From Alphaproteobacteria bacterium (GTDB lineage Bacteria; Pseudomonadota; Alphaproteobacteria; UBA6615), in contig JAKUPN010000001.1 of assembly GCA_022449545.1 (NCBI GenBank), positions 1 through 64,000 on the forward strand: a DNA stretch of 64,000 bases, given 5' to 3'. Within the stretch, counting starts at the first letter, position 1, and the number at the start of each line of letters is the position of its first letter. Below are positions 28,604-37,542 of the stretch, one piece after another. The translations under genes and the position numbers were made by a program. The notes beneath the pieces are model-generated. The model ran no database searches and had not been told where the DNA came from. It saw only the letters and a program-made list of their open reading frames with translations.

Positions 28604-29590
28604 ATGCTTACTAAAACCAGACAGTCTTGGGAAATTTCAGAGAACAGTATTACACCTGAAAATATTTATTTAGATCGTAGAAATATTACTAAATCCATTC
28701 TTCTAGGATCAATCGGTTTGACTAACCTAACCTCACTTATGGCAGGTAAAGCTTTTGCATCGGGAGCAAATCCCGAGATACAAAGCTTTATTAACTCTTT
28801 TATAAGAAATCCAAAGTATATTCTTGATCGACAAATAACTCCTGAAAAATACTCAACAACTTATAATAATTACTATGAATTTGGATCGAACAAAAACATC
28901 TGGAGGCGAGCCCAAAAACTAAAAACACGACCGTGGACAATCCAAATAGATGGAATGGTTGAAAATGAGTTCAGTATAAATATTGAGGACCTTTTTAAGA
29001 AAGTAGATTTTGAAGAACGTCTTTATAGACATCGATGCGTAGAAGCATGGTCAATGGCAGTACCTTGGATTGGCTTCCCAATGCATCAGTTGATAAAGCT
29101 GGCAAAGCCCACATTTGACGCAAAGTATGTGGTTATGGAAACTATTTTGGCCGACAGGTCAATTATGCCAGGTCTCAGACAATCCTGGTACCCGTGGCCC
29201 TATACGGAATCCATTACCCTAGAGGAAGCACAGAACGAGCTATCTTTTCTCGTAACAGGCATGTATGGAAAAGAATTACCCACACAAAATGGAGCTCCAT
29301 TACGACTAGCCATTCCCTGGAAATACGGCTTCAAGTCTATTAAATCTATTGTACGTTTCACTTTCACAAAAGAACGTAAAAAAAGTTTTTGGGAATCTTT
29401 AGCACCTAATGAATACGGTTTTTGGGCTAATGTGAATCCAGATGTGAGCCACCCACGCTGGAGCCAGAAAACTGAATGGAAAATCGGAGGCGGAAAATAC
29501 GACCGTGTGCCAACCATGCTATTCAATGGATATGGAGAATATGTTTCACATCTATACGCAAACATAAAAGACGAGTCATTATATAGGTAG
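28604..29590 (+). CDS. msrP: protein-methionine-sulfoxide reductase, molybdenum subunit
   Basis: MsrP (YedY) repairs methionine sulfoxide in periplasmic proteins with a molybdopterin cofactor. The 328-residue protein has a twin-arginine signal (Arg25-Arg26 in DRRNITKSILLG, followed by a hydrophobic stretch and AFAS cleavage region). The Mo ligand is Cys145 in YRHRCVEAWSM. Family segments WIGFPMHQLIKLAKP, GLRQSWYPWPYTE, NGAPLRLAIPWKYGFKSIKS and NPDVSHPRWSQ are present. The usual partner MsrQ, a haem-containing membrane protein, is not in this window. It converges on glcF with a 34-bp gap. Confidence 0.95.
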   Translation: MLTKTRQSWEISENSITPENIYLDRRNITKSILLGSIGLTNLTSLMAGKAFASGANPEIQSFINSFIRNPKYILDRQITPEKYSTTYNNYYEFGSNKNIWRRAQKLKTRPWTIQIDGMVENEFSINIEDLFKKVDFEERLYRHRCVEAWSMAVPWIGFPMHQLIKLAKPTFDAKYVVMETILADRSIMPGLRQSWYPWPYTESITLEEAQNELSFLVTGMYGKELPTQNGAPLRLAIPWKYGFKSIKSIVRFTFTKERKKSFWESLAPNEYGFWANVNPDVSHPRWSQKTEWKIGGGKYDRVPTMLFNGYGEYVSHLYANIKDESLYR

Positions 29591-29624
29591 TCTTTATTAT
29601 CAGATTTAATAACAAGTCTCAAAT

Positions 29625-30926
29625 CTATCTTTTATCTTCTAATTCCCTAGGTTTAGGACCACCGGTAGCCCAGTCTAGTAACTCAATAGTATGCACTATT
29701 GGAACATTTAATCCCCGCGCAAGTTGCGAAATGCATCCAATGTTTCCAGTTGCAACATAATCTGGATCAGTAGCGCATATTTTTTCTGTTTTTCTTACTC
29801 TTAATTGTTCAGCTATTTCGTTTTGGAGAATATTATATGTTCCTGCAGAACCACAACACAAATGACCTTCTGCTGGTTCACTGACTAAAAAACCAGCAGA
29901 TTCCAAAAGTTCTTTAGGCTGATTTTTTATCCCTTGACCATGCTGCATTGAACAGGCCGAGTGATAAGTTACATTTGATTTATGAATCTCCTCATTCTTA
30001 GTAAAATCAATATCAAGAGAATATAAAAACTCTGATATATCACAAGCCAAATTCGACACCTTTTCAGCTTTCAATGCGTATTCAGGTTCATCACGGAACA
30101 TAAAAGCATAGTCCTTTATCTGAGTTCCACAGCCACTAGTATTAACTACTATAGCATCCAATTCATTATGTTGAATTTCAAGCCACCATGCATCAATATT
30201 AGCCTTGGCTTGCTGACGGGATAAATCTGCCTTACCTAAATGGTGAACCAAAGAACCACAACACCCACTATTTTTTGAAATAACAACTTCTATCCCTAAT
30301 CGTGTGAGGATCCTCACAGTTGATTCGTTTATTTGAGGAGACAATACGGTCTGAGCACAGCCACTAAGTAACGCCACTCTTTTGTTTTTATCTCCTTTAG
30401 CCTGATAGATTCCCTGAAAATCAATTGTAGAATTTTTTGCCAAACTAATTGGAGCCAAATCAATCATATGTCGAAAATATTTGGGAAATAAAAAACGAAC
30501 TGGTCGAACAAGAATCGCTAACCGAATAGCTATACGAAATCTTGACGGATAAGGAATAGTCATTGAAAGACTCCACCTGACTAACCTATCCAAGAATGGA
30601 CGAGTATACGTGTCTTCTATGTAACGACGTCCATGGTCAACCAAATGCTGGTAGTGAACAGCAGAAGGACAAGTAGTCATACAAGACAAACAGGACAGAC
30701 AACGATCAATATGGGTTACAACCTCTTTAGTGGCAGGTTCCTCAGATTCGAGCATCTGCTTCATCAAATAAATTCGTCCCCTTGGACTATCAAGCTCGTC
30801 TCCAAGTAGAACATAAGTAGGACAGGTTGCTGTGCAGAAGCCGCAATGTACGCAGGAGCGCAAAATATCGTTTACAGCAGAAGTATCTGAATCAGATAGC
30901 TGATGAATTGAAAAATGAGTTTGCAT
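29625..30926 (-). CDS. glcF: glycolate oxidase iron-sulfur subunit
   Basis: GlcF passes electrons from the flavin subunits of glycolate oxidase to the respiratory chain. The 433-residue protein has two ferredoxin-type [4Fe-4S] sites, Cys25-28-31-35 (CVHCGFCTATCP) and Cys76-79-82-86 (CLSCLSCMTTCP). Two CCG-domain repeats follow (SGCCGSLVHHLG and LCCGSAGTYN). It is the last gene of glcD-glcE-glcF, starting 4 bp after glcE. Glycolate is a major phytoplankton exudate, so the operon fits a marine heterotroph. Confidence 0.96.
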   Translation of the reverse strand: MQTHFSIHQLSDSDTSAVNDILRSCVHCGFCTATCPTYVLLGDELDSPRGRIYLMKQMLESEEPATKEVVTHIDRCLSCLSCMTTCPSAVHYQHLVDHGRRYIEDTYTRPFLDRLVRWSLSMTIPYPSRFRIAIRLAILVRPVRFLFPKYFRHMIDLAPISLAKNSTIDFQGIYQAKGDKNKRVALLSGCAQTVLSPQINESTVRILTRLGIEVVISKNSGCCGSLVHHLGKADLSRQQAKANIDAWWLEIQHNELDAIVVNTSGCGTQIKDYAFMFRDEPEYALKAEKVSNLACDISEFLYSLDIDFTKNEEIHKSNVTYHSACSMQHGQGIKNQPKELLESAGFLVSEPAEGHLCCGSAGTYNILQNEIAEQLRVRKTEKICATDPDYVATGNIGCISQLARGLNVPIVHTIELLDWATGGPKPRELEDKR

Positions 30927-30930
30927 CGAA

Positions 30931-32181
30931 CTATACCTCCATGTACATACGTCCGGGGTTTAATATTCTTTGCGGATCGAAGCTATTTTTTACTCGGGAA
31001 GTTAATTTTGCTAACGCTAAAGTTTGAGGATGAAAAACATCAGTTTGGGATCTAATATTATCATCTGCTCTTACTAAAGTTGCATGACCTCCACCATTCG
31101 TATTAATTACGTCTCGTATAATAGTAGCACCTGCATCATTCAAATATTCGTCTAATTTGTACCAAACGAGTCCCCCGCCCCAATCATAAAATGCGCAGCC
31201 AGCTATTACCTTATTAATTTTTTCAACAATAGTTGGAGCCATAGAAGGAGTTATAGACAAACGCCAAAGCGGCTCCTTCATTTCATTATATGGGTTAACA
31301 TCACAAACGTCTCTCCAAAAAACAACAGAGTTTTCTTTATCTACCTCTTCTATAACACCAAAGTTATTAAGAAGCTTTTTTAGAGACTCGCAACGAGCAA
31401 CAACTGATGGCCTAAATCCCTCGATTCTCATTGCTGTAACCGAGCTATCTTCGTTCCTTATATCGCTTAGAGATAAACGAGCAGCAGGCCTAACAGGCAA
31501 ATGAGCAGCGCCTGATACTTCATGGCTTGAATTTATAGCGGAGGACAAGGCTCTCTGAGCTGTCTTTTCATCGAGACCAAAAATTAAGAGTGTTGTCATA
31601 CTTTCAGGAGCCGGAAGAACCTTGACCGTTATTTCAGTTAGCGCCGCTAATGTACCATAAGATGCGGTCATTAATTTTGACAAGTCATATCCTGTAACAT
31701 TTTTTACAACCCGACCACCGCTTTTAATATATTCCCCACGCCCGCTGACACCTTTTATACCAAGAACGTGATCTCTTGCAGACCCTGCTTTTATTCGTCG
31801 AGACCCCGTGAGATTGCAGGCTATAAGACCTCCGAGGGTTCCTCCCTCATGACCATAAAGTTTTGCCATATGGATAGGTTCAAAAGCCAATTGCTGCCCT
31901 TCAGATTCTAGTAGCTCTTCTATATCGGAAACAGGTGTACCTGCTCCGGCAGTAAGAACCAATTCATCTGGTTCATATAAAGACACACCCTTTAGTGAAG
32001 ATAGATCTACCGTATGACCTATAACTAGATTACCTTTGTTACCATGTTTTCCTAGAATCGGCCGGCCTAATCCACGTTTAGTGGCTAAACCTGCAATTTC
32101 GAGCGGAATTTCATCGGCTATAGCCCATTTTACTATATCCTCAAGTTGGCTGGAGTCTGAAGGTTTTAAAACCTCAGTCAT
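30931..32181 (-). CDS. glcE: glycolate oxidase FAD-binding subunit GlcE
   Basis: GlcE is the second flavin-binding subunit of glycolate oxidase, required together with GlcD and GlcF. The 416-residue protein has an FAD_binding_4 domain with YEPDELVLTAGAGTPVSDIEELL, HEGGTLGGLIACNLTGSRRIKAGSARDHVLGIKGVSG and GGRVVKNVTGYDLSKLM, and ends in the family's DPQRILNPGRMY. It sits between glcD (5-bp gap) and glcF (4-bp gap), so the three are one operon. Confidence 0.95.
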   Translation of the reverse strand: MTEVLKPSDSSQLEDIVKWAIADEIPLEIAGLATKRGLGRPILGKHGNKGNLVIGHTVDLSSLKGVSLYEPDELVLTAGAGTPVSDIEELLESEGQQLAFEPIHMAKLYGHEGGTLGGLIACNLTGSRRIKAGSARDHVLGIKGVSGRGEYIKSGGRVVKNVTGYDLSKLMTASYGTLAALTEITVKVLPAPESMTTLLIFGLDEKTAQRALSSAINSSHEVSGAAHLPVRPAARLSLSDIRNEDSSVTAMRIEGFRPSVVARCESLKKLLNNFGVIEEVDKENSVVFWRDVCDVNPYNEMKEPLWRLSITPSMAPTIVEKINKVIAGCAFYDWGGGLVWYKLDEYLNDAGATIIRDVINTNGGGHATLVRADDNIRSQTDVFHPQTLALAKLTSRVKNSFDPQRILNPGRMYMEV

Positions 32182-32186
32182 TAGTT

Positions 32187-33674
32187 CTAAAACCGTGGTA
32201 TGTCAGGAAAGGGGACTTTGCCTCGATGTATATGAACTCTTCCTAGTTCAGCACATCTATGTAGGGTAGGAAAAACTTTTCCCGGATTTAAGATCTGGTG
32301 TGGATCAAATGCACACTTTACACGTTGTTGTTGATTTAAATCCATTTCAGAAAACATGACGCTCATTAGATCTCTTTTTTCAACCCCTACTCCGTGTTCT
32401 CCAGTAAGAACTCCTCCAACTTCAACACATAGCTTTAGAATGTCAGAACCAAAGTTTTCAGCCCTTTCTAGTTCGCCTGGATTGTTAGCGTCATACATAA
32501 TTAAAGGATGAAGATTTCCGTCACCAGCATGAAACACGTTGGCCACTTTAAGACCATATATTTTAGACAACTCTGACATTCGATCTAGTACCTCTGGCAA
32601 TTTTGAACGTGGTATAGTGCCATCGACACAATAATAGTCTGGAGTTAAACGTCCAATTGCTGGAAATGCTGCTTTACGCCCAGCCCAAAATTGTTCCCGC
32701 TCTTCATCATTTCTACTTACCCGTAAAGAAACTGCTCCTTGAGAATTAGCAATTTCTTTTACTCGATCAATCAAAAAATTTACTTCTTCGAATGGACCGT
32801 CTAGTTCAACAAGAAGCAACGCGCCAACATTCAAGGGATAGCCCACTTTAACAAATGCTTCAGCCGCTTCAATTGCTGGACCATCCATCATTTCCATACC
32901 TGCTGGTATAATGCCATCTGCTATAATATTTGCGACGCATTTACCTGCTTGTTTAGAACTATCAAAACCAATCATTAGTGCGTTCGCAGAAGTTGGCTTA
33001 GAGAGAATTCTAACAGTAACTTCAGTGATAATTCCCAAAAGTCCTTCTGACCCAGTCATAAGACCCAGTAAATCATAACCTTCACTATCCATATGTTTGC
33101 CACCCAATGAAATAATCTCACCATCAGCTAGAACCATCTGCAACCCAAGAATATTGTTAGTTGTTAGTCCATACTTTAGACAATGGACACCCCCAGAGTT
33201 TTCTGCGACGTTACCACCAATTGTGCAAGCAATTTGGCTAGAAGGATCTGGGGCATAGTAAAACCCATGTCCCTTAACCGCTTCTGAAATGGCTAGATTA
33301 GTAACCCCCGGCTGAACGCGTGCACAACGATTATCATAATCTATTTCTAATATTTTATTAAATTTTCCTAAACCCAAAGTTATACCATCAGCAAGAGGAA
33401 GAGCTCCTCCAGACAAAGAAGTGCCGGCTCCTCTTGGAACAATTTTAACATTATTTTTGTAGCAATAAGACAGCACTTGGCTAATCTGTTCTACAGTTTC
33501 CGGCAATACAACTATCATAGGCACCTGCTGATAAGCGGTCAGTCCATCGGACTCATAGACGGATAACTCCTTTTTCTCTGAAATTATGCTTCCGTTAGGA
33601 ACAAATTTCATTAAAGAAGAAATTATTTGTGTTCTACGCTCAATAACTGCTTTATCCGGTTCAGGCATCTTCAT
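32187..33674 (-). CDS. glcD: glycolate oxidase subunit GlcD
   Basis: GlcD is the catalytic FAD subunit that oxidises glycolate to glyoxylate (and D-lactate in related enzymes). The 495-residue protein has the PCMH-type FAD domain (IVPRGAGTSLSGGALPL; YAPDPSSQIACTIGGNVAENSGG). The FAD-oxidase C-terminal domain has VFHAGDGNLHPLIMYD, GVLTGEHGVGVEKRDLM and NPGKVFPT. It starts at an ATG with AAGGTC upstream and leads the glcDEF operon. No malate synthase or glcG gene is adjacent. Confidence 0.96.
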   Translation of the reverse strand: MKMPEPDKAVIERRTQIISSLMKFVPNGSIISEKKELSVYESDGLTAYQQVPMIVVLPETVEQISQVLSYCYKNNVKIVPRGAGTSLSGGALPLADGITLGLGKFNKILEIDYDNRCARVQPGVTNLAISEAVKGHGFYYAPDPSSQIACTIGGNVAENSGGVHCLKYGLTTNNILGLQMVLADGEIISLGGKHMDSEGYDLLGLMTGSEGLLGIITEVTVRILSKPTSANALMIGFDSSKQAGKCVANIIADGIIPAGMEMMDGPAIEAAEAFVKVGYPLNVGALLLVELDGPFEEVNFLIDRVKEIANSQGAVSLRVSRNDEEREQFWAGRKAAFPAIGRLTPDYYCVDGTIPRSKLPEVLDRMSELSKIYGLKVANVFHAGDGNLHPLIMYDANNPGELERAENFGSDILKLCVEVGGVLTGEHGVGVEKRDLMSVMFSEMDLNQQQRVKCAFDPHQILNPGKVFPTLHRCAELGRVHIHRGKVPFPDIPRF

Positions 33675-33734
33675 CGGCTAAGACCTTTAGCAAAAAATAT
33701 ACACCAACAGATAATTTATTAAAAAGTAAAACTG

Positions 33735-33760
33735 ATAAAAAACCGCGCCTTTGCGCGGTT
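33735..33760 (-). terminator. rho-independent terminator of rpmJ
   Basis: On the minus strand AACCGCGC, loop AAAG and GCGCGGTT form an 8-bp GC-rich stem (33741-33760), followed by a run of six T residues. It lies 40 bases beyond the rpmJ stop codon and fits a strong intrinsic terminator, separating rpmJ from glcD. Confidence 0.85.
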
Positions 33761-33799
33761 ATTAATACTAATTTTTAAATTGCACAAAGACAACAAACA

Positions 33800-33925
33800 T
33801 CAGCCTTGGCGGGCTTTGAAGCGAGGATTACGCTTATTAATAACGTATAGCCTCCCCTTCCTTTTAACCACCTGACAATGGCGATCTCTTTTCTTTAAGG
33901 TTTTTAATGAACTAGCGACCTTCAT
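33800..33925 (-). CDS. rpmJ: 50S ribosomal protein L36 (bL36)
   Basis: A 41-residue, highly basic ribosomal protein. It starts [17 protein letters not shown] and ends [12 protein letters not shown], matching the longer alphaproteobacterial L36 type. The usual CxxC zinc-ligand pattern of short L36 is absent: one Cys remains (residue 17). This matches the zinc-independent form used by many alphaproteobacteria, where rpmJ is also a lone gene away from the ribosomal operons. A terminator follows it and a candidate promoter precedes it. Confidence 0.93.
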   Translation of the reverse strand: MKVASSLKTLKKRDRHCQVVKRKGRLYVINKRNPRFKARQG

Positions 33926-33970
33926 CTACTTTACCTTCTATCCTTAGAGCTTTAATGCATTAAGTGGCGG

Positions 33971-33999
33971 AAACTACAAATCTACCACTATGCTGTCAA
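33971..33999 (-). promoter_or_regulatory. candidate promoter of rpmJ
   Basis: On the minus strand TTGACA (33994-33999) is followed after 17 bases by TAGTTT (33971-33976). Transcription would begin near 33964, about 40 bases before the rpmJ ATG. The -35 box is perfect and the -10 box weak, so the call is by pattern only. Confidence 0.45.
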
Positions 34000-34021
34000 C
34001 AACTCGTTTTACCTTTTAGAG

Positions 34022-34050
34022 TATTTACTATCATTTGACAGTAGTAAATA
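34022..34050. repeat. 9-bp inverted repeat upstream of the IPNS-type oxygenase gene
   Basis: TATTTACTA at 34022-34030 is exactly complementary to TAGTAAATA at 34042-34050, with 11 bases between. The half-site centres are 20 bp apart, two helical turns, as expected for a dimeric regulator. TTGACA (34035-34040) lies in the spacer and runs toward the oxygenase gene, though no good -10 box follows at 17 bases. It may be an operator; no regulator is identified. Confidence 0.4.
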
Positions 34051-34169
34051 TGCAGCGCATGCTTAAATTTCGGAATTAATCAGTAGAGTAAATTGAGTCT
34101 AGTTTTATAGTACTTTTTTGGGATAGCCATTTATTTACGGCTAAAGAATATTAAAACGGAGATTAATTC

Positions 34170-35204
34170 ATGGCTAACACTGCCCAAAACACTGCAGGAA
34201 AAATACCTATCATAGACGCTTCAGAATATTTTTCTGGTAAAAAAGGGTCGCTTGAATCATTAGCTGAGCAGGTAAAAACTGCACAAGAGCAAATTGGCTT
34301 CTATTATTTAGTAGGCCATGATGTTTCTTCAGACCTAATAAACAAGACCTTCAAATCGGTTAGCCGTTTTTTTGCATTGCCAAAAGAGGTTAAAGAAACT
34401 CTCAAGGTTAATGAGCACCAAATCGGGTACATTCCTCCAAAAGCAAGTCTTTTAAAAACGTCAGGAATTGCCCATAACACCAAGCTAGACACAAATGAGG
34501 CCTATCAGTTAATGAGAGATAGAGTGCCATCTGACCCTAAGGTTGCTAATAATGAACGGTTTTATGGGATGAATCAGTGGCCCCAATCGCGGCTTATTGA
34601 GGGCTTCCGTAAAACTATGACTGAGTATCATGATACCATGAGTAAACTAGGTTGGAAGATGCTTCCTGTGTATTCAGTTTCCCTCGGTATGGATAAAAAC
34701 TATTTATTTCAATTTTTTCGTGAACCACATTTTATAAATCGAAATGCCCATTATGCCCCAAGCCAAGCTGATGAAAATCAATTTGGTCTTGCACCTCATT
34801 CAGATCACGGGTTCATAACATTCTTGCCATTGTCTGATGTCCCGGGATTAGAGGTGAAAACTCAAGAAGGAAAATGGATTGAAGTCCCTCACTTACCGGA
34901 AGCGATGCTTATTAACACCGGTGAGTTCTTAAGCCGATGGACAAATGGAAAGTTTATTGCGACACCTCACCGCGTTTTAATACCCAAAACTGATAGATAT
35001 GCTATAACGTTTTTTTATAATCCAAGTGATGATACTATCAATGAGCCTTTTGAAACCTGTATTAGTAAATCTGTATCAACAGCTTATAAGCCGACCTCAT
35101 TCATCAACTATTTGAAAGAGTATGCCGAGGGCAACTATCTACATCAGGCGGAATTTGCAAAACGACAGATTTCCACTAATGGAAGCTTAGATATTAAACC
35201 TTGA
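34170..35204 (+). CDS. isopenicillin N synthase-family 2OG-Fe(II) oxygenase
   Basis: A 344-residue non-haem iron oxygenase of the IPNS/flavanone-hydroxylase type. The N-terminal DIOX_N domain (about 12-125) has IPIIDASEYF and GFYYLVGHDVS. The C-terminal domain carries iron ligands His210, Asp212 (HSDHGFIT) and His267 (TPHRVL), with Arg276 in DRYAITFF for the co-substrate. In bacteria such enzymes act on varied small molecules; the substrate is unknown. A GGAG ribosome site lies upstream. The pseudo-protease gene follows 63 bp later on the same strand. Confidence 0.92.
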   Translation: MANTAQNTAGKIPIIDASEYFSGKKGSLESLAEQVKTAQEQIGFYYLVGHDVSSDLINKTFKSVSRFFALPKEVKETLKVNEHQIGYIPPKASLLKTSGIAHNTKLDTNEAYQLMRDRVPSDPKVANNERFYGMNQWPQSRLIEGFRKTMTEYHDTMSKLGWKMLPVYSVSLGMDKNYLFQFFREPHFINRNAHYAPSQADENQFGLAPHSDHGFITFLPLSDVPGLEVKTQEGKWIEVPHLPEAMLINTGEFLSRWTNGKFIATPHRVLIPKTDRYAITFFYNPSDDTINEPFETCISKSVSTAYKPTSFINYLKEYAEGNYLHQAEFAKRQISTNGSLDIKP

Positions 35205-35267
35205 ACAGCGTGACAAAAATAATAAAATTAGATTATCTTTTTTTAACTATACACAGGGGAGTGTCGC

Positions 35268-36254
35268 TTGAGTGACCCATCAAATCCTCAATTTTGGAGC
35301 ACACGTCTTGGCAGCCATCCAAAAAGAGAAGACGTACCATTTGAACTAGACAATATTCTGTCGTCTGTTGTTTCACTGAGGGCATCTATACCCGAAGATG
35401 CGTTTACTGCACCTCTTTTAGGAACAGAAAGAGAAGGACAAGGCGTAATAGTTGATGATAATGGGATTGTTCTAACAATTGGCTATCTAATTACAGAAGC
35501 TGAAAAAATTTGGTTGATTGGAAATAACAATGTTGCAGTTCCTGCTGATGTTGTTGCCTATGACCAAGAGACCGGCCTAGGGTTAGTCCAAGCTCTAGGC
35601 AAACTAGGCCTACCTTCAGCTGAAATTGGAGATTCCTCGCCAGTATCAGTTGGTGAACCTGTTATTATTGCTGGACAGGGAGGGACTGAAGGTGCAGTTA
35701 ATGCACAGGTCGTATCTGTAAGAGAGTTTGCTGGCTCTTGGGAGTATTTAATTGAAAATGCAATCTTCACAATACCCGCACATTCTAAATGGAGTGGGGC
35801 TGCTGCATTCAATCAAGTAGGACAATTGATAGGGATTGGTTCACTCTATATACAGCAGGCTATACCAGGGGATGAACAAATAGATGGTAACATGATTGTT
35901 CCAATTGACATTCTTAAGCCCATTTATAATGATTTACTTAGTATGGGACAACCAAGTAAGCCTCCTCGTCCATGGCTAGGTATGACTACAGCCGAAGCTG
36001 ACGATAAATTAGTAGTTGCGGGTTTAGCTAAGCGCGGGCCAGCAATGCTTGCGGGGGTAGACCTAGGAGACATGATATTAGGAATAGCTGGTGAACCAGT
36101 TACCGGCCTTCCTACAATGTTTAGAAAAATCTGGGCATTAGGCAGTGCTGGTGTACCCGTTCCGCTTACTCTAGAAAGGGATGGAGAGACCTTTTCTCTT
36201 ACTATTCAAAGCAGCGCTAGAACTGATTACCTGAAAAAACCTAATTTGAACTAA
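35268..36254 (+). CDS. S1C (HtrA-like) family protein with degenerate catalytic triad and PDZ domain
   Basis: A 328-residue protein with a trypsin-like HtrA fold (about 25-220) and a C-terminal PDZ domain (about 235-320, PWLGMTTAEADDKLVVAGLAKRGPAMLAGVDLGDMI). The catalytic His is replaced by Tyr73 in VLTIGYLI and the Asp by Gly103 in ETGLGLV. A Ser remains at 176 in the KWSGAA segment that replaces GNSGG. Proteolysis is therefore unlikely, and a binding or chaperone role is inferred. Similar degenerate forms occur widely in alphaproteobacteria. The start is TTG with a GGGGAG ribosome site. There is no signal peptide, so it appears cytoplasmic. Confidence 0.85.
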   Translation: MSDPSNPQFWSTRLGSHPKREDVPFELDNILSSVVSLRASIPEDAFTAPLLGTEREGQGVIVDDNGIVLTIGYLITEAEKIWLIGNNNVAVPADVVAYDQETGLGLVQALGKLGLPSAEIGDSSPVSVGEPVIIAGQGGTEGAVNAQVVSVREFAGSWEYLIENAIFTIPAHSKWSGAAAFNQVGQLIGIGSLYIQQAIPGDEQIDGNMIVPIDILKPIYNDLLSMGQPSKPPRPWLGMTTAEADDKLVVAGLAKRGPAMLAGVDLGDMILGIAGEPVTGLPTMFRKIWALGSAGVPVPLTLERDGETFSLTIQSSARTDYLKKPNLN

Positions 36255-36399
36255 AAACATCAGATAGGTTTGAATTTATTTTGTTAGAAAATATTCAAAT
36301 ATTTTTTATTTTCCGCGTAAAGTAGTATTTGGATTCACTATGGAGAAATATTTAAAATTAGTTGATTACAGTTAAAAATTAAAAACTATGGAGAGAATC

Positions 36400-37422
36400 A
36401 TGAAACTTAACCTAATAAGGTTTGCTGCAATGGCAATAATAACCTTGTTGTCTTTCGGCACAGCACATGCCTCGACTTTAAATGATGTGAAAGCAGCTGG
36501 ACATCTAAAGTGTGGTATTAATACTGGTCTGCCAGGTTTTGCCTTTACAGATGACAAAGGTAACTGGAATGGATTTGACGTCGCTTTCTGTAGAGCACTT
36601 GCCGCGGCTGTTCTAGGAAACCCAGATAAGGTTAAATACGTAAACCTAACCGGTAAAACTCGTTTTCCCGCTCTAGCATCTGGTGAAATTGATGTTTTGT
36701 CACGAAATACCACCTGGACATTTTCTAGAGATGTTGACTTAGGATTTACATTTCTAGGAGTTAGTTATTATGACGGACAAGGCTTCATAGGTCGAAAATC
36801 ACTCGGAATTAAAAGCGCTAAAGAGCTTGATGGGGCATCAGTCTGCATCCAAACAGGAACTACGACTGAGCTTAATCTAGCTGACTTCTTCCGCTCTAAT
36901 AACATGAAATATGAACCAGTTCCAATAGAGACCAACGCAGAAGCCAGAGCTGGATATTTAGCTGAACGCTGTGATGTATATACGACTGACGCTTCAGGTT
37001 TAGCCGCAACAAAAAGTACTTTCAAAGATGCTGAAAATCATATGGTTTTTCCAGAAATTATATCAAAAGAACCACTTGGCCCTCTAGTTCGTCAAGGCGA
37101 TGATCAGTGGGCTGATATTGCGCGCTGGACTTTAAACGCATTAATTGTTGCTGAAGAGCTTGGAGTAACCAAAGCTAATGTTAACGAAAAAGCAAAGGGC
37201 ACAAAAAACCCTGAAATAAATCGTATGCTCGGCAAAGAAGGTTCCATGGGGAAAATGTTAGGGCTTGACGCCACATGGGCAGTAAGAGCCATTGCCGCGG
37301 GGGGAAATTATGCTGAAATATTTGATAAATATCTTGGTACAAAAACTCCATTAGGCCTGTCTAGAGGACTCAATGCACTCTATAAGGACGGTGGCATACT
37401 TTACGCTCCGCCAATTCGCTAA
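36400..37422 (+). CDS. aapJ: general L-amino acid ABC transporter, substrate-binding protein
   Basis: AapJ is the periplasmic binding protein of a broad-specificity L-amino-acid uptake system. The 340-residue protein has a signal peptide cleaved after AHA (residues 22-24) and the SBP_bac_3 pattern: HLKCGINTGLPGFAFTDDKGNWNGFDVAFCRALAAAV, then GEIDVLSRNTTWTFSRD, then YDGQGFIGRK. The start at 36400 has a GGAGAG site; an ATG four codons upstream overlaps that site. It heads aapJQMP. A strong stem-loop follows the gene and probably keeps its transcript more abundant than the permease part. Confidence 0.95.
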   Translation: MKLNLIRFAAMAIITLLSFGTAHASTLNDVKAAGHLKCGINTGLPGFAFTDDKGNWNGFDVAFCRALAAAVLGNPDKVKYVNLTGKTRFPALASGEIDVLSRNTTWTFSRDVDLGFTFLGVSYYDGQGFIGRKSLGIKSAKELDGASVCIQTGTTTELNLADFFRSNNMKYEPVPIETNAEARAGYLAERCDVYTTDASGLAATKSTFKDAENHMVFPEIISKEPLGPLVRQGDDQWADIARWTLNALIVAEELGVTKANVNEKAKGTKNPEINRMLGKEGSMGKMLGLDATWAVRAIAAGGNYAEIFDKYLGTKTPLGLSRGLNALYKDGGILYAPPIR

Positions 37423-37433
37423 ATTTCTAAACT

Positions 37434-37474
37434 CAGTCCCCCGTCTAACCATCCTTAGGTTAGTTGGGGGACTG
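37434..37474 (+). terminator. stem-loop between aapJ and aapQ (attenuator or RNA stabiliser)
   Basis: CAGTCCCCC (37434-37442) pairs with GGGGGACTG (37466-37474), continued inside by CTAACC/GGTTAG. The result is a long hairpin of about 15 pairs with one wobble and one mismatch. Only a weak T-rich stretch follows. Such hairpins after binding-protein genes usually allow partial read-through, giving excess binding protein over permease. Confidence 0.75.
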
Positions 37475-37542
37475 TAAATCTTTATTTTAATGGGGTAAGT
37501 GGCAAGGTGATCCACATTAATTGGATGGAATAGCTCGTCAGT

